A DNA stretch of 9,198 nucleotides from an uncultured Bacilli bacterium. Lineage in GTDB: Bacteria > Bacillota_I > Bacilli_A > RF39 > UBA660. The notes below the pieces were generated by a model. It worked only from the letters and a program-made list of their open reading frames with translations, was not told where the DNA came from and made no database searches. The DNA is taken from assembly GCA_947626215.1 (NCBI GenBank), contig CANQRJ010000052.1:1-9198 (forward strand). The letters are read 5' to 3'. This document shows, piece after piece, positions 1-6,624 of this stretch (position 1 is the stretch's first letter; each line of letters begins with the position of its first letter). The position numbers and the translations under genes are program-made.

Positions 1-15
1 TTAAGGGTTTATTTT

Positions 16-57
16 ATGTACAATTTTGTACATGAATTTTTTCCCTTTTTTGTACAT
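16..57. promoter_or_regulatory. Cluster of three ATGTACAA/TTGTACAT operator-like elements
   Basis: ATGTACAA (16-23) and TTGTACAT (26-33) form a perfect inverted repeat separated by TT. A third copy, TTGTACAT, lies at 50-57, and a fourth (ATGTACAA) at 937-944 upstream of the yefM-like promoter. The core hexamer TGTACA is the known recognition core of the E. coli YefM/YoeB operator. The cluster therefore may be an operator for the YefM-like antitoxin encoded at 618-875 or for a related regulator outside the window. Which promoter it controls is unclear: the candidate plus-strand promoter at 71-99 lies next to it, and a leftward gene may start beyond position 1. The repeats are seen; the binding protein is inferred. 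Confidence 0.45.
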
Positions 58-70
58 TCTTATAGTATCA

Positions 71-99
71 TTTACATTCACTAATGAATTAAATATTAC
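71..99 (+). promoter_or_regulatory. Candidate promoter for the small hydrophobic ORF
   Basis: TTTACA (71-76, five of six bases of the -35 consensus) lies 17 bases before TATTAC (94-99, four of six bases of the -10 consensus). A start near 106 would give a leader of about 20 bases ahead of the ATG at 126. In DNA this AT-rich such matches arise by chance, so support is modest. Confidence 0.3.
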
Positions 100-125
100 A
101 CCTTTATGGTACCAGGCTTGATATT

Positions 126-266
126 ATGAGAAAAAAAGATTTATTAATCACATTTCTTATATTCATTATCATTTTATTAATAGTTTCTTTCATGATTCTA
201 TGTATAAAAGTAATACTCAATTTCCCTTTCTTATTTTATACAAGGTACCTTACATATTCACAATAA
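126..266 (+). CDS. Candidate small hydrophobic membrane peptide (46 aa)
   Basis: I do not recognise this peptide. It begins MRKKD, continues with about 25 almost uninterrupted Leu/Ile/Phe/Val/Met residues (about 6-30) and ends in a short aromatic tail (FPFLFYTRYLTYSQ). That is the layout of a single-span membrane peptide with a cytoplasmic positive N-terminus. A weak ribosome-binding site (AGG, 114-116) lies nine bases before the ATG, and a candidate promoter is at 71-99. It is the only plus-strand candidate in the window. A consensus-like promoter at 260-288 on the other strand would produce an RNA antisense to it, as in type I toxin-antitoxin loci. The main doubt is that T-rich noncoding DNA often translates into hydrophobic residues, so this may not be a gene. 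Confidence 0.3.
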   Translation: MRKKDLLITFLIFIIILLIVSFMILCIKVILNFPFLFYTRYLTYSQ

Positions 267-288
267 CACACATTTAAGTTTTTGTCAA
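260..288 (-). promoter_or_regulatory. Consensus -35 promoter reading left, antisense to 126-266
   Basis: On the minus strand an exact TTGACA (288-283) is followed after 17 bases by TATTGT (265-260), preceded by TG one base upstream (TGT-TATTGT), an extended -10. Transcription would start near 253 and run left across the small ORF at 126-266 and its ribosome-binding site. No convincing minus-strand gene follows, so an antisense RNA is one reading. The other is a promoter for a leftward gene beyond position 1. Confidence 0.4.
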
Positions 289-411
289 TTATTCCAAACT
301 ATGATGAATTAAAATTTATCAAAATGAATAAAAAAGAAAAAAACTCACAGTATAATTTTATATGAATGATTGAATATTCGTCTCAGATGTAAACATGAAT
401 ATTTTTAATAA

Positions 412-616
412 TCACAATTTTTCATAATGAGTCCACATTCTTAAAATATGAATTTCTTTTTTATTTTCATCAACCTCATAAACAATTCTATGTTGTCTAT
501 TGATTTATACGCTAAATAATTTTTTAATCATCAAATTTAATATATTTTTACAACTTTTATTTTTTAAGTTTCATTTTATCTTTTTCTGCTTGTTTAGAAA
601 ATTTAATTATATACAA
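412..616 (-). pseudogene. yoeB: Decayed YoeB-type (RelE/ParE-superfamily) mRNA interferase toxin
   Basis: Two recognisable YoeB pieces remain. The N-terminal piece (616-557) reads TTG then YIIKFSKQAEKDKMKLKK and stops at TAA (559-557); intact homologues begin MYKI-FSKQAEKD. The C-terminal piece (504-412) reads INRQHRIVYEVDE, continues to LRMWTHYEKL and ends at TGA. Between them are a reading-frame change, further stops (one at 507-505, where the family has an Arg-Arg before the INxQHR segment) and a loss of roughly 20 codons covering the PPPYEKL-like segment. The reading is 205 bases against about 255-265 for an intact gene. By the E. coli YoeB model, the catalytic Arg of QHR and the terminal His-Tyr (THYE) survive, but the segment carrying the catalytic Glu46 is gone. 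The TTG sits one base after the antitoxin stop, the normal position for the toxin start. No functional toxin can be made from this copy. Confidence 0.88.
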
Positions 617-617
617 A

Positions 618-875
618 TTACCACTCTTCATCTTTCTTATATTCCTTAGCTTGATCCCAATTTTCGTTATTTTTTATATCATTTATATTTTTAGCATAAC
701 TAGGTATACTTGATAAAAATAAAGTTTCCTCAATGTTTTTCCATTCATCTTCTGATATTAAAACTGCATTTTTTCCCTTATTATTAACAATTGTAATTGG
801 ATTAAACCTGACATTTACATCTGATACTAACTGAAATAAATTTGCTCTCGCATTAGTTATATTTATTGTACTCAT
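618..875 (-). CDS. yefM: YefM/Phd-family antitoxin (orphan)
   Basis: The 85-residue protein has the Phd/YefM layout. The N-terminal half (MSTINITNARANLFQLV, then PITIVNNKGKNAVLISEDEW, about 1-47) matches the DNA-binding dimer domain. The acidic, less ordered C-terminal half (about 48-85) is where YefM proteins wrap and neutralise YoeB. In intact systems the antitoxin also represses its own operon. The ATG at 875 follows a strong ribosome-binding site (GAGGTGAG, five bases away), and an excellent promoter is at 895-923. The cognate toxin directly downstream (412-616) is a pseudogene, while the antitoxin frame is complete. It may be a relic, or may have been kept because it neutralises a related toxin elsewhere or acts as a repressor. 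Family assignment is firm; the retained role is inferred. Confidence 0.9.
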   Translation of the reverse strand: MSTINITNARANLFQLVSDVNVRFNPITIVNNKGKNAVLISEDEWKNIEETLFLSSIPSYAKNINDIKNNENWDQAKEYKKDEEW

Positions 876-894
876 AGTTACTCACCTCAACTTA

Positions 895-923
895 ATTATA
901 ACGTTCTTTTTTACATACGCCAA
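895..923 (-). promoter_or_regulatory. Promoter of the yefM-like antitoxin
   Basis: On the minus strand TTGGCG (923-918, four of six -35 bases) is followed after exactly 17 bases by a perfect TATAAT (900-895). The leader to the ATG at 875 is short and contains the ribosome-binding site GAGGTGAG. This separates the toxin-antitoxin unit from the ylbD/ylbE pair upstream. Confidence 0.75.
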
Positions 924-936
924 GTGTTATTTTATT

Positions 937-944
937 ATGTACAA
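937..944. promoter_or_regulatory. ATGTACAA element upstream of the antitoxin promoter
   Basis: This eight-base element is identical to the half-sites at 16-23, 26-33 and 50-57. It contains TGTACA, the core of the known YefM/YoeB operator, and lies 13 bases upstream of the -35 hexamer. A second half-site at the spacing known from E. coli is not evident, so autoregulation through this site is only suggested. Confidence 0.35.
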
Positions 945-976
945 AAACAAATTATCTTTTTGAAATAAAAAATTTG
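943..976 (-). terminator. Weak candidate terminator after the ylbE-like gene
   Basis: On the minus strand CAAATT (976-971) can pair with AATTTG (953-948), with imperfect inner pairing, followed by five T residues (947-943). The stem is poor in GC, so it may be inefficient or accidental. It is the only termination-like structure between the ylbE-like stop and the antitoxin. Confidence 0.25.
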
Positions 977-981
977 AGCTA

Positions 982-1203
982 TTATTTTAAAGACATTAGA
1001 ACATTACTAACCAAATCAATATTATCAATCGCATCACTAATCTTATCCGTCGCACGTTCATGATATAATTCTTTCATTTTTTCTTCAAAATCTTTATAAA
1101 AACTAGAATCACGATTTAAGTATTTAAACCAATAAGAATTTTCTTTTAAATGTTGATACATTTTTGGATGATCTAAAATCATCTTTTGCAAAAATATTTC
1201 CAT
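982..1203 (-). CDS. ylbE: YlbE-like protein (73 aa)
   Basis: This small soluble protein resembles the YlbE-like family of Bacilli. It has a segment of the form HPKMYQHLKENSYWFKYLNR (about 12-31, compare the KPELKxFIRxxPxWYRxLSR pattern), then FEEKMKELYHERATDKISDAI (about 39-59) and a short hydrophobic C-terminus. Its length is close to that of B. subtilis YlbE (about 79). There is no signal peptide or membrane segment, and I know of no established biochemical function. The ATG at 1203 lies two bases after the stop of the ylbD-like gene, and its ribosome-binding site (GAGGA, six bases away) is inside the 3' end of that gene, so the two are probably translationally coupled. The neighbouring YlbD-like gene strengthens the assignment, because ylbD and ylbE are adjacent in B. 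subtilis. Confidence 0.75.
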   Translation of the reverse strand: MEIFLQKMILDHPKMYQHLKENSYWFKYLNRDSSFYKDFEEKMKELYHERATDKISDAIDNIDLVSNVLMSLK

Positions 1204-1205
1204 AA

Positions 1206-1577
1206 CTAATCCTCAAAAAATTGGTTAATAGGTCTAGGCACCTTAGGAACACTAGCCGTTAAAGGAGAAGTTGTTTCTGCTTTTCCAGTAAGTTCACTAA
1301 TTAAGTTCAATGCTTTCTGAGCCGTTTTAATATGTTCTTGAATAGAATTCATATCAATATTTCGAATCTTATTCGTAATTGAGCTCATCGCGTCAGTTGA
1401 AGTACCAGTACTAGTGGCAGTAGAAGCCGTAAAATAATTTTTCCAAGCCGATTCTTCATTTCCATAAATATCATAAATTTCATAAAATTTTTGCCAAGTC
1501 ATATCTCCACTTTTTACATAACTTACAAGTTCTGGATGAAGTCTAGCAAAAGACTTAAATTCTTCTTTTTTATTCAT
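1206..1577 (-). CDS. ylbD: YlbD-like protein (putative coat-protein family, 123 aa)
   Basis: The N-terminus (about 3-48: KKEEFKSFARLHPELV, then SGDMTWQKFYEIYDIYG and W-K-NY) matches the YlbD family, called putative spore coat protein in B. subtilis. The middle is a low-complexity Thr/Ser/Ala linker (about 49-62). It is followed by an amphipathic helix-like stretch (about 68-98: NKIRNIDMNSIQEHIKTAQ and on) and a Pro-rich tail ending NQFFED. No signal peptide is seen. The ATG at 1577 has an AGGTGA ribosome-binding site. The gene starts just after the parC terminator and is followed directly by the ylbE-like gene. The family name does not prove a role in sporulation here, since nothing else in the window is sporulation-related. 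Family assignment is fairly sure; function is unknown. Confidence 0.78.
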   Translation of the reverse strand: MNKKEEFKSFARLHPELVSYVKSGDMTWQKFYEIYDIYGNEESAWKNYFTASTATSTGTSTDAMSSITNKIRNIDMNSIQEHIKTAQKALNLISELTGKAETTSPLTASVPKVPRPINQFFED

Positions 1578-1604
1578 GTCATCATCACCTATTACATTTT
1601 ATGT

Positions 1605-1640
1605 AAAAAAGAAAAAATTCTGACCCATATCAGAATTTTT
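1605..1640 (-). terminator. Intrinsic terminator of the parE-nudix-parC operon
   Basis: A perfect 11-bp inverted repeat (1613-1623 with 1630-1640, loop CCCATA) is followed on the minus strand by T-rich sequence (TTTTTTCTTTTTT, including stem bases). The stem overlaps the parC TAA stop at 1641-1639. It has only two GC pairs, but its symmetry and T-tract fit an intrinsic terminator separating parC from the ylbD-like gene. Confidence 0.75.
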
Positions 1641-4119
1641 ATAATTTAAAGTCATCTAATTGAAATTCTATTTGCTCTTCTTCTTTAGACTCTTCCTTTT
1701 TTTCTTCCAAACCTATAAGTTCAACCTTTAAAAAGGAATTTTTTAAATCTTTCTTAGTAATAGTAGAACCTGTAGAAACTGTATCCATAATTGGAATTTC
1801 ACTATTTTTAATATCTAATTTTTTATCTTCTACAATATTAGTAATAATGCTCTTTGCATCACTTGCAAAAATACTTTGAATTTCATAATGAACACTTTTT
1901 ACTTTTTTCATAAGAGTTGCTCCACGTTTTGCTCTTCCAGTTTCTTGTAATTCTATAGTTTTAACTCTTTTAGCCGTTTTTTGATTCGTAAATAATGAAA
2001 GATACTCTTCTTGATCTAAAGATAGGACTTTTATCACTTCATCTTCTTTTAAAGAAATCGCTTTGACTCCAGAACCTCTAACTCCAACCAAAGGAACTTC
2101 TAATTTTGGAAATTTGCAATAATAGCCTTCTTTTGTCACAACAAGTAAATCGCGTTTAGCAAGACAAACAGAAACCACTTCATCATTTTCTTTTAATTTC
2201 ATAGCCGTCATAACTTTATTTGTTCTTGTAGCCTCATAATCTATCGCTTTCGTCCGTTTAATCATTCCCATTTTAGTGACACTGACAATCTCATCTTGAC
2301 TAGAATAAATATAAGAATTGATAATTTTTTCAGAAGGACTACTCATCGTTACAACATTACTAATATGTTTTCCAAGTTCTTTCCATTTTGTTTCTGGAAT
2401 TTTATGAACAGGAAGGAAAATATAATTTCCCAAATTCGTAAATAATAAAATATGATCTAAAGTGGTAACATCAAATAAATTTGTAATATAATCGCCTGGT
2501 TTCATCAAAGGTTCTTCGTTATTTGCTAGATACGCCTTATTACTTACTCTTTTAATATAACCTTCTTTTGTAATTAAAACCACTACTTTTTCTTTTGGAA
2601 TCATGCTCTTCATATCTAACTTAATTTCTGTGACTTCTTCTTTGATGATCGTTCGACGAGGATTTCCATATTCCTTTTTAATCAAACGAAGCTCTGTTTT
2701 CATCACATGTTTTAAAGCATCTTCATTATTTAAGATCTGAGTCCAAATATTCATATTCTTTTGTAACTCTTCCATTTCTTTTTTAATTTCTTCAATATCA
2801 GTATTCGTTAAACGATAAAGTTGTAATTCCACGATAGCTTTCGCTTGTTCAAAAGTAAATTCGTACTTTTTACATAAGTTTTCAATCGCATCCGTTTTAT
2901 TATTACTAGAACGAATGGTCGCAATCACTTCATCCAAAATACTAATGGCTTTCATTAAACCTTCTAAAATATGATATCTTGCTTTCGCGTGTTCCAAGTC
3001 GAATTCACATCTTCTTTTAATCACTTCTTTTTGATGATCAATAAAAGCATCTAAAATATCTAAAATACCAACAAGTTTTGGACGACGATTTACAATCGCG
3101 ACCATGTTAAAATTATAATTCACTTGTAAATCGGTATTTTTAAGTAAATAATTTAAAACAAGTTCGGGATTAGCTGTACTCTTTAAATCAATGACGATTC
3201 TCGCCATATGCTCGGCATCGGATTCATCTGTTACGTCATTAATACCTTCAATTTTTTTATCCACTTTAATATCAATAATCTTTTTAATTAATTGTTCTTT
3301 AATGACTTCATAAGGAATCGAATGTACGATAATTTGTTTTTTATTTCCAGAAGAGACAATTTCACAATTAGCCTTTACAACGACTTTGCCTTTTCCTTTG
3401 GTATAAGCTTCAATTAAACCTTCTTTTCCTTCAATCACTCCACCCGTTGGAAAGTCAGGACCAGGCATAATTTCCATAATTGACTCTAATTTACAATTTG
3501 GAGATTCAATCCGTTTAATGGTCGCGTCAATGACTTCACTTAAATTATGGGTAGGAATATTGGTTGCATATCCTGCCGAAATACCTGTAGAACCATTGAC
3601 GAGCAAATTTGGAAAAGAAGCAGGCAAAACTGTAGGCTCTAACTCCGTATCATCAAAATTATAAGTCATTTCTACTGTGTTTTTCTTAATCGAATCCATC
3701 ATTGTCTCGGCTATTTTTGATAATCTAGCCTCTGTATAACGCATTGCAGCCGGTCCATCGCCATCGATAGATCCATTATTTCCATGAACATCGATAAACA
3801 CTTCACGCATCTTCCATTTTTGACTCATACGAATCATTGCATCATAAATAGAAGAATCACCATGAGGGTGAAAATTACCCATAATGTCCCCCACTGCTTT
3901 TGCACTTTTCCGATGAGGTTTATCATGAGTATAATGAAATAAATACATCGCGTACAAAATACGTCTTTGAACGGGTTTTAATCCATCTCTTACATCAGGT
4001 AAAGCACGTTCCTGAATAATTTCTTTCGAATAACGAGCAAACCCAGTTTCCATTAACTCTTCTAAACTATAATCATAAATTTTTTCAACAATTGATTTTT
4101 CATTACTTTTCTTTGCCAT
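1639..4119 (-). CDS. parC: DNA topoisomerase IV subunit A (ParC)
   Basis: ParC is the DNA-cleaving subunit of topoisomerase IV, which unlinks replicated chromosomes together with ParE. In the 826-residue form seen here, residues ~30-480 are the breakage-reunion domain. They include RYSKEIIQERALPDVRDGLK, KSAKAVGDIMGNFHPHGDSS and the active-site Tyr128 in AAMRYTEARLS, with Arg127 beside it. Residues ~490-790 form the beta-pinwheel C-terminal domain. It has ParC-like blades (GRAKRGATLMK) and no QxxGGKG GyrA box, which with close similarity to Gram-positive ParC favours parC over gyrA. A Lys/Glu-rich tail follows, ending in LDDFKL. The quinolone-resistance positions equivalent to S. aureus Ser80/Glu84 are Ser89 and Asp93, with no evident resistance change. 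I chose the ATG at 4119, four bases after the Nudix stop, because GGGTGAG lies just ahead. The in-frame ATG at 4131 would add MGEI but has no spaced ribosome-binding site. Confidence 0.95.
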   Translation of the reverse strand: MAKKSNEKSIVEKIYDYSLEELMETGFARYSKEIIQERALPDVRDGLKPVQRRILYAMYLFHYTHDKPHRKSAKAVGDIMGNFHPHGDSSIYDAMIRMSQKWKMREVFIDVHGNNGSIDGDGPAAMRYTEARLSKIAETMMDSIKKNTVEMTYNFDDTELEPTVLPASFPNLLVNGSTGISAGYATNIPTHNLSEVIDATIKRIESPNCKLESIMEIMPGPDFPTGGVIEGKEGLIEAYTKGKGKVVVKANCEIVSSGNKKQIIVHSIPYEVIKEQLIKKIIDIKVDKKIEGINDVTDESDAEHMARIVIDLKSTANPELVLNYLLKNTDLQVNYNFNMVAIVNRRPKLVGILDILDAFIDHQKEVIKRRCEFDLEHAKARYHILEGLMKAISILDEVIATIRSSNNKTDAIENLCKKYEFTFEQAKAIVELQLYRLTNTDIEEIKKEMEELQKNMNIWTQILNNEDALKHVMKTELRLIKKEYGNPRRTIIKEEVTEIKLDMKSMIPKEKVVVLITKEGYIKRVSNKAYLANNEEPLMKPGDYITNLFDVTTLDHILLFTNLGNYIFLPVHKIPETKWKELGKHISNVVTMSSPSEKIINSYIYSSQDEIVSVTKMGMIKRTKAIDYEATRTNKVMTAMKLKENDEVVSVCLAKRDLLVVTKEGYYCKFPKLEVPLVGVRGSGVKAISLKEDEVIKVLSLDQEEYLSLFTNQKTAKRVKTIELQETGRAKRGATLMKKVKSVHYEIQSIFASDAKSIITNIVEDKKLDIKNSEIPIMDTVSTGSTITKKDLKNSFLKVELIGLEEKKEESKEEEQIEFQLDDFKL

Positions 4120-4123
4120 AATC

Positions 4124-4693
4124 TCACCCATTCTTTAATATATAAGAGAGAAGAACACCTATCGTCCTTTCTTCATGAATTTCATGTTCAAGACACATTT
4201 CTTTGACTTCTTCAAAACTTTTCCAAACAAAACCATCGATAATCTCATTTTCTTCTAAATTTTGACCATTAGGAAGAATATGAAAATCTGTAATTAAATA
4301 ATAATATAAATCCCAATTTACTGAAGTTCCTGCTTTACTTATCCACAATAATTTTGGATTTTTAAATTCGATTCCCACTTCTTCTTTTCCTTCTTTAATA
4401 ACGGCTTCATAAGCTTTTTCTACTAACGTATTTTCTTCGATTGATTTACGATAATCTTTTAAAGAATCAAAAACTTTTCCACCAGGTAAACGATAATCAA
4501 AACAATCTAAATCAAAACGATATTCATGAGAAAGTAAAATTTGATTTTTAGGATTGATAACAAGTGCTCGAACTCCAGGAGATCTTCTTACATATCTTAA
4601 TGTCACACTTCTTTTTTCTTCTTGAATCGTATATTCTTTTTCTTCTTCGACAAATTCAAAAAAAGAATTTTCATATAATATTTTTTCATTCAT
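4124..4693 (-). CDS. Nudix hydrolase (ADP-ribose pyrophosphatase-like) with inserted Nudix box
   Basis: The 189-residue protein has a Nudix fold signature. A beta-strand region (about 29-66, with VRALVINPKNQILLSHEYRF) leads into LPGGK and a Nudix box. The box runs from Gly72 to Glu92 with 19 residues between instead of the canonical five, then seven residues, then Lys100-Glu101-G-K-Glu104-Glu105-V-Gly107. The metal-binding Glu residues are present; the usual Arg before the first of them is Lys. Such enzymes cleave nucleoside-diphosphate-X compounds, and the layout is most like ADP-ribose/NDP-sugar pyrophosphatases, but the substrate cannot be read from sequence. The ATG at 4693 follows an AGGGGGT site that overlaps the parE stop. 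The gene sits 11 bases after parE, and its TGA lies inside the ribosome-binding site of parC. It is therefore an integral operon member, possibly a housekeeping enzyme. Confidence 0.85.
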   Translation of the reverse strand: MNEKILYENSFFEFVEEEKEYTIQEEKRSVTLRYVRRSPGVRALVINPKNQILLSHEYRFDLDCFDYRLPGGKVFDSLKDYRKSIEENTLVEKAYEAVIKEGKEEVGIEFKNPKLLWISKAGTSVNWDLYYYLITDFHILPNGQNLEENEIIDGFVWKSFEEVKEMCLEHEIHEERTIGVLLSYILKNG

Positions 4694-4704
4694 AGAAAAA
4701 CCCC

Positions 4705-6606
4705 CTATCTAAAATCATCTTCTAAAGTAAAGTCTACATTTTCATTAATCCATTCTTTTCTAGGCGCGACTTCGTCTCCCATTAACACATGGATTCTTTT
4801 TTCTGCTAATGCGGCATCGGTAAGATTCACGCGATGTAAAGTTCTGTTTTTCGGATCCATTGTTGTTTCATATAACTCATGAGCGTCCATTTCACCAAGA
4901 CCTTTAAATCTTCCCACTTTAAGATTGGTTTTTCCTTTTTTTCTTTCTTGTAACTCTTCATCTGTGGCAATATATTCTTTTCCTTTACTCGTTTCAATTG
5001 AATAAAGTGGAGGTGTTGCAATATAAAGCATTCCTTGTTCAATTAAAGGTCTCATAAAACGATAGAAGAACGTGATCAAAAGAATTTGAATGTGGGATCC
5101 ATCGACATCGGCATCGGTCATAATAATGACCTTCCCATAATTACTTTCCGTATAATCAAAGTTAGGTCCAAGTCCGGCACCAATTGCATATTCAATTTGT
5201 TTTAACTCTTGATTCGCTTCAATATCATTTTGACTTGCTTTCTCACAGTTCAAAACTTTTCCACGTAATGGTAAAATCGCTTGAGTTTCACGATTTCTAC
5301 AAGTTTTTGCCGAACCTCCTGCACTATCACCTTCGACTAAAAAAAGTTCGTTTTGCATATAATTTTTACCTGTAGCTTTTACAAGTTTTCCACCTACAAT
5401 TTTTTCTTTATTATTTTTACCTGTTCCTTTTCTTACTTGTTCTCTTGCTTTTCTAGCCGCCTCTCTTGCAAGTTTACTTTTTTGAGCTTTTTCTAAAATA
5501 TTTAAAGCAATTTCTTTATTTTCTTCTAAAAAGAATTTTAAATTTTCATAAGTAACTCCCTCTACAGCATTTCTTGCTTCTGGAGTTCCAAGTTTTCCTT
5601 TCGTTTGTCCTTCAAATTGAAGTAAATGTTCCGGAATTTTGACAGAGATAATCGCCGATAAACCTTCTCTTACATCTCCACCATCTAATCCATCTTTTCC
5701 TTTTAAAATTCCATTATTTCTAGCATAATCATTAAAAGCTTTGGTAAGTCCGGTTTTGAATCCCACTTCATGAGAGCCTCCATCACTCGTTTTTACATTA
5801 TTTACAAAAGATAAAATTTGTTCATTATAAGAATCCGTGTATTGCATAGCAATATCGACTTCAATTTCATTTTTTGTTTGATCAAAATGAATCGCTTTAT
5901 GTAACGTATTCTTATTTTCATTCATATATTCTACAAAAGAAACAATTCCATTTTCATAATGATATTTGGCATTTAAGTGATCTTCTTCATCAATGACTTC
6001 AATCGTGACATTAGAAAGTAAAAAAGCACTTTCTTGCATTCTTTCACAAATCGTCGTAAAAGAAAAATTACAATTTTTAAAAATTTCTTTATCAGGTAAA
6101 AAAGTAACAATCGTTCCTGTTTTTTTGGTTTCTCCAATAGTTTTTAAAGGACTGTCTACCATTCCACCATTTTTAAATTTAATCTCGCTAATCTTTCCTT
6201 CACGATAAATGACAACATCCATTTTAGTAGATAAAGCATTAACAACCGATCCACCTACTCCATGAAGACCACCAGAAACCTTATATCCTGCATTTTCAAA
6301 TTTTCCACCTGCATGCAAAACCGTATAAATAACTTCAGGCGCGCTTTTCCCACTTTCATGCATTCCAATAGGAACTCCACGACCATTATCCGCGACTGTA
6401 ATAGAGCCATCCTTATGAAGTAATATTTTAATATAATCTCCATAACCATTAATAATTTCATCAATCGCATTATCTACAATTTCCCAAACTAAATGATGCA
6501 TTCCTCTTTTATCGGTAGAGCCAATATACATACCAGGACGTTTTCTAACGGCTTCTAATCCCTCTAATATTTTAATAGAACTTGCATCATATGTGTTATT
6601 TGCCAT
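4705..6606 (-). CDS. parE: DNA topoisomerase IV subunit B (ParE)
   Basis: ParE is the ATPase subunit of topoisomerase IV and partners the ParC encoded two genes downstream. The 633-residue protein has a GHKL ATPase domain (about 1-215). It shows RKRPGMYIGSTDKRGMHHLV, catalytic Glu42 and Asn46 in WEIVDN, Asp73 in ADNGRG, and the nucleotide-lid motif GGLHGVG (112-118). The transducer domain (about 215-390) carries the QTK loop with Lys336. The TOPRIM domain has Glu425 in LVEGDSAGGSAK and Asp498/Asp500/Asp502 in MTDADVDG, followed by GRFKGLGEM. The GSTDKRG segment and length match Gram-positive ParE better than GyrB, and the partner in the operon is ParC-like. Small deletions or truncations are not seen. 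The ATG at 6606 follows AAGGTGAG at five bases; promoter at 6625-6654. Confidence 0.95.
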   Translation of the reverse strand: MANNTYDASSIKILEGLEAVRKRPGMYIGSTDKRGMHHLVWEIVDNAIDEIINGYGDYIKILLHKDGSITVADNGRGVPIGMHESGKSAPEVIYTVLHAGGKFENAGYKVSGGLHGVGGSVVNALSTKMDVVIYREGKISEIKFKNGGMVDSPLKTIGETKKTGTIVTFLPDKEIFKNCNFSFTTICERMQESAFLLSNVTIEVIDEEDHLNAKYHYENGIVSFVEYMNENKNTLHKAIHFDQTKNEIEVDIAMQYTDSYNEQILSFVNNVKTSDGGSHEVGFKTGLTKAFNDYARNNGILKGKDGLDGGDVREGLSAIISVKIPEHLLQFEGQTKGKLGTPEARNAVEGVTYENLKFFLEENKEIALNILEKAQKSKLAREAARKAREQVRKGTGKNNKEKIVGGKLVKATGKNYMQNELFLVEGDSAGGSAKTCRNRETQAILPLRGKVLNCEKASQNDIEANQELKQIEYAIGAGLGPNFDYTESNYGKVIIMTDADVDGSHIQILLITFFYRFMRPLIEQGMLYIATPPLYSIETSKGKEYIATDEELQERKKGKTNLKVGRFKGLGEMDAHELYETTMDPKNRTLHRVNLTDAALAEKRIHVLMGDEVAPRKEWINENVDFTLEDDFR

Positions 6607-6624
6607 ATCTACTCACCTTAGTTA

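Noticed and set aside
1..33. Minus-strand MYKIVHKINP peptide from ATG 33, with AAAGGG ahead, resembling a YoeB start
   Set aside because: Only the first five residues look YoeB-like, it stops after ten codons, and no antitoxin frame precedes it. It is explained better by the TGTACA repeats.
108..249. Two GGTACC sites (108-113, 244-249) flanking the small ORF as ends of a mobile unit
   Set aside because: The surrounding bases do not form matching repeats beyond the six-base palindrome, and no target duplication is visible.
373..403. AATATTC/GAATATT inverted repeat as a terminator of the toxin pseudogene
   Set aside because: Seven AT-rich pairs with a 17-base loop and no T-tract on the minus strand; expected by chance here.
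4124..4126. Mycoplasma code with TGA as tryptophan
   Set aside because: Tryptophans in all genes are TGG and conserved Trp positions need no TGA. The Nudix TGA stop is well placed ahead of parC.
4827..6470. Open frames at 4827-5042 (-), 5184-5375 (+), 5993-6208 (+) and 6255-6470 (-)
   Set aside because: All lie inside the strongly conserved parE frame, have no family resemblance, and arise from AT-rich composition.
1639..6606. gyrB/gyrA instead of parE/parC
   Set aside because: The A subunit lacks a GyrA box and tracks Gram-positive ParC closely. The B subunit has the ParE-like GSTDKRG segment. Gene order parE before parC also fits.
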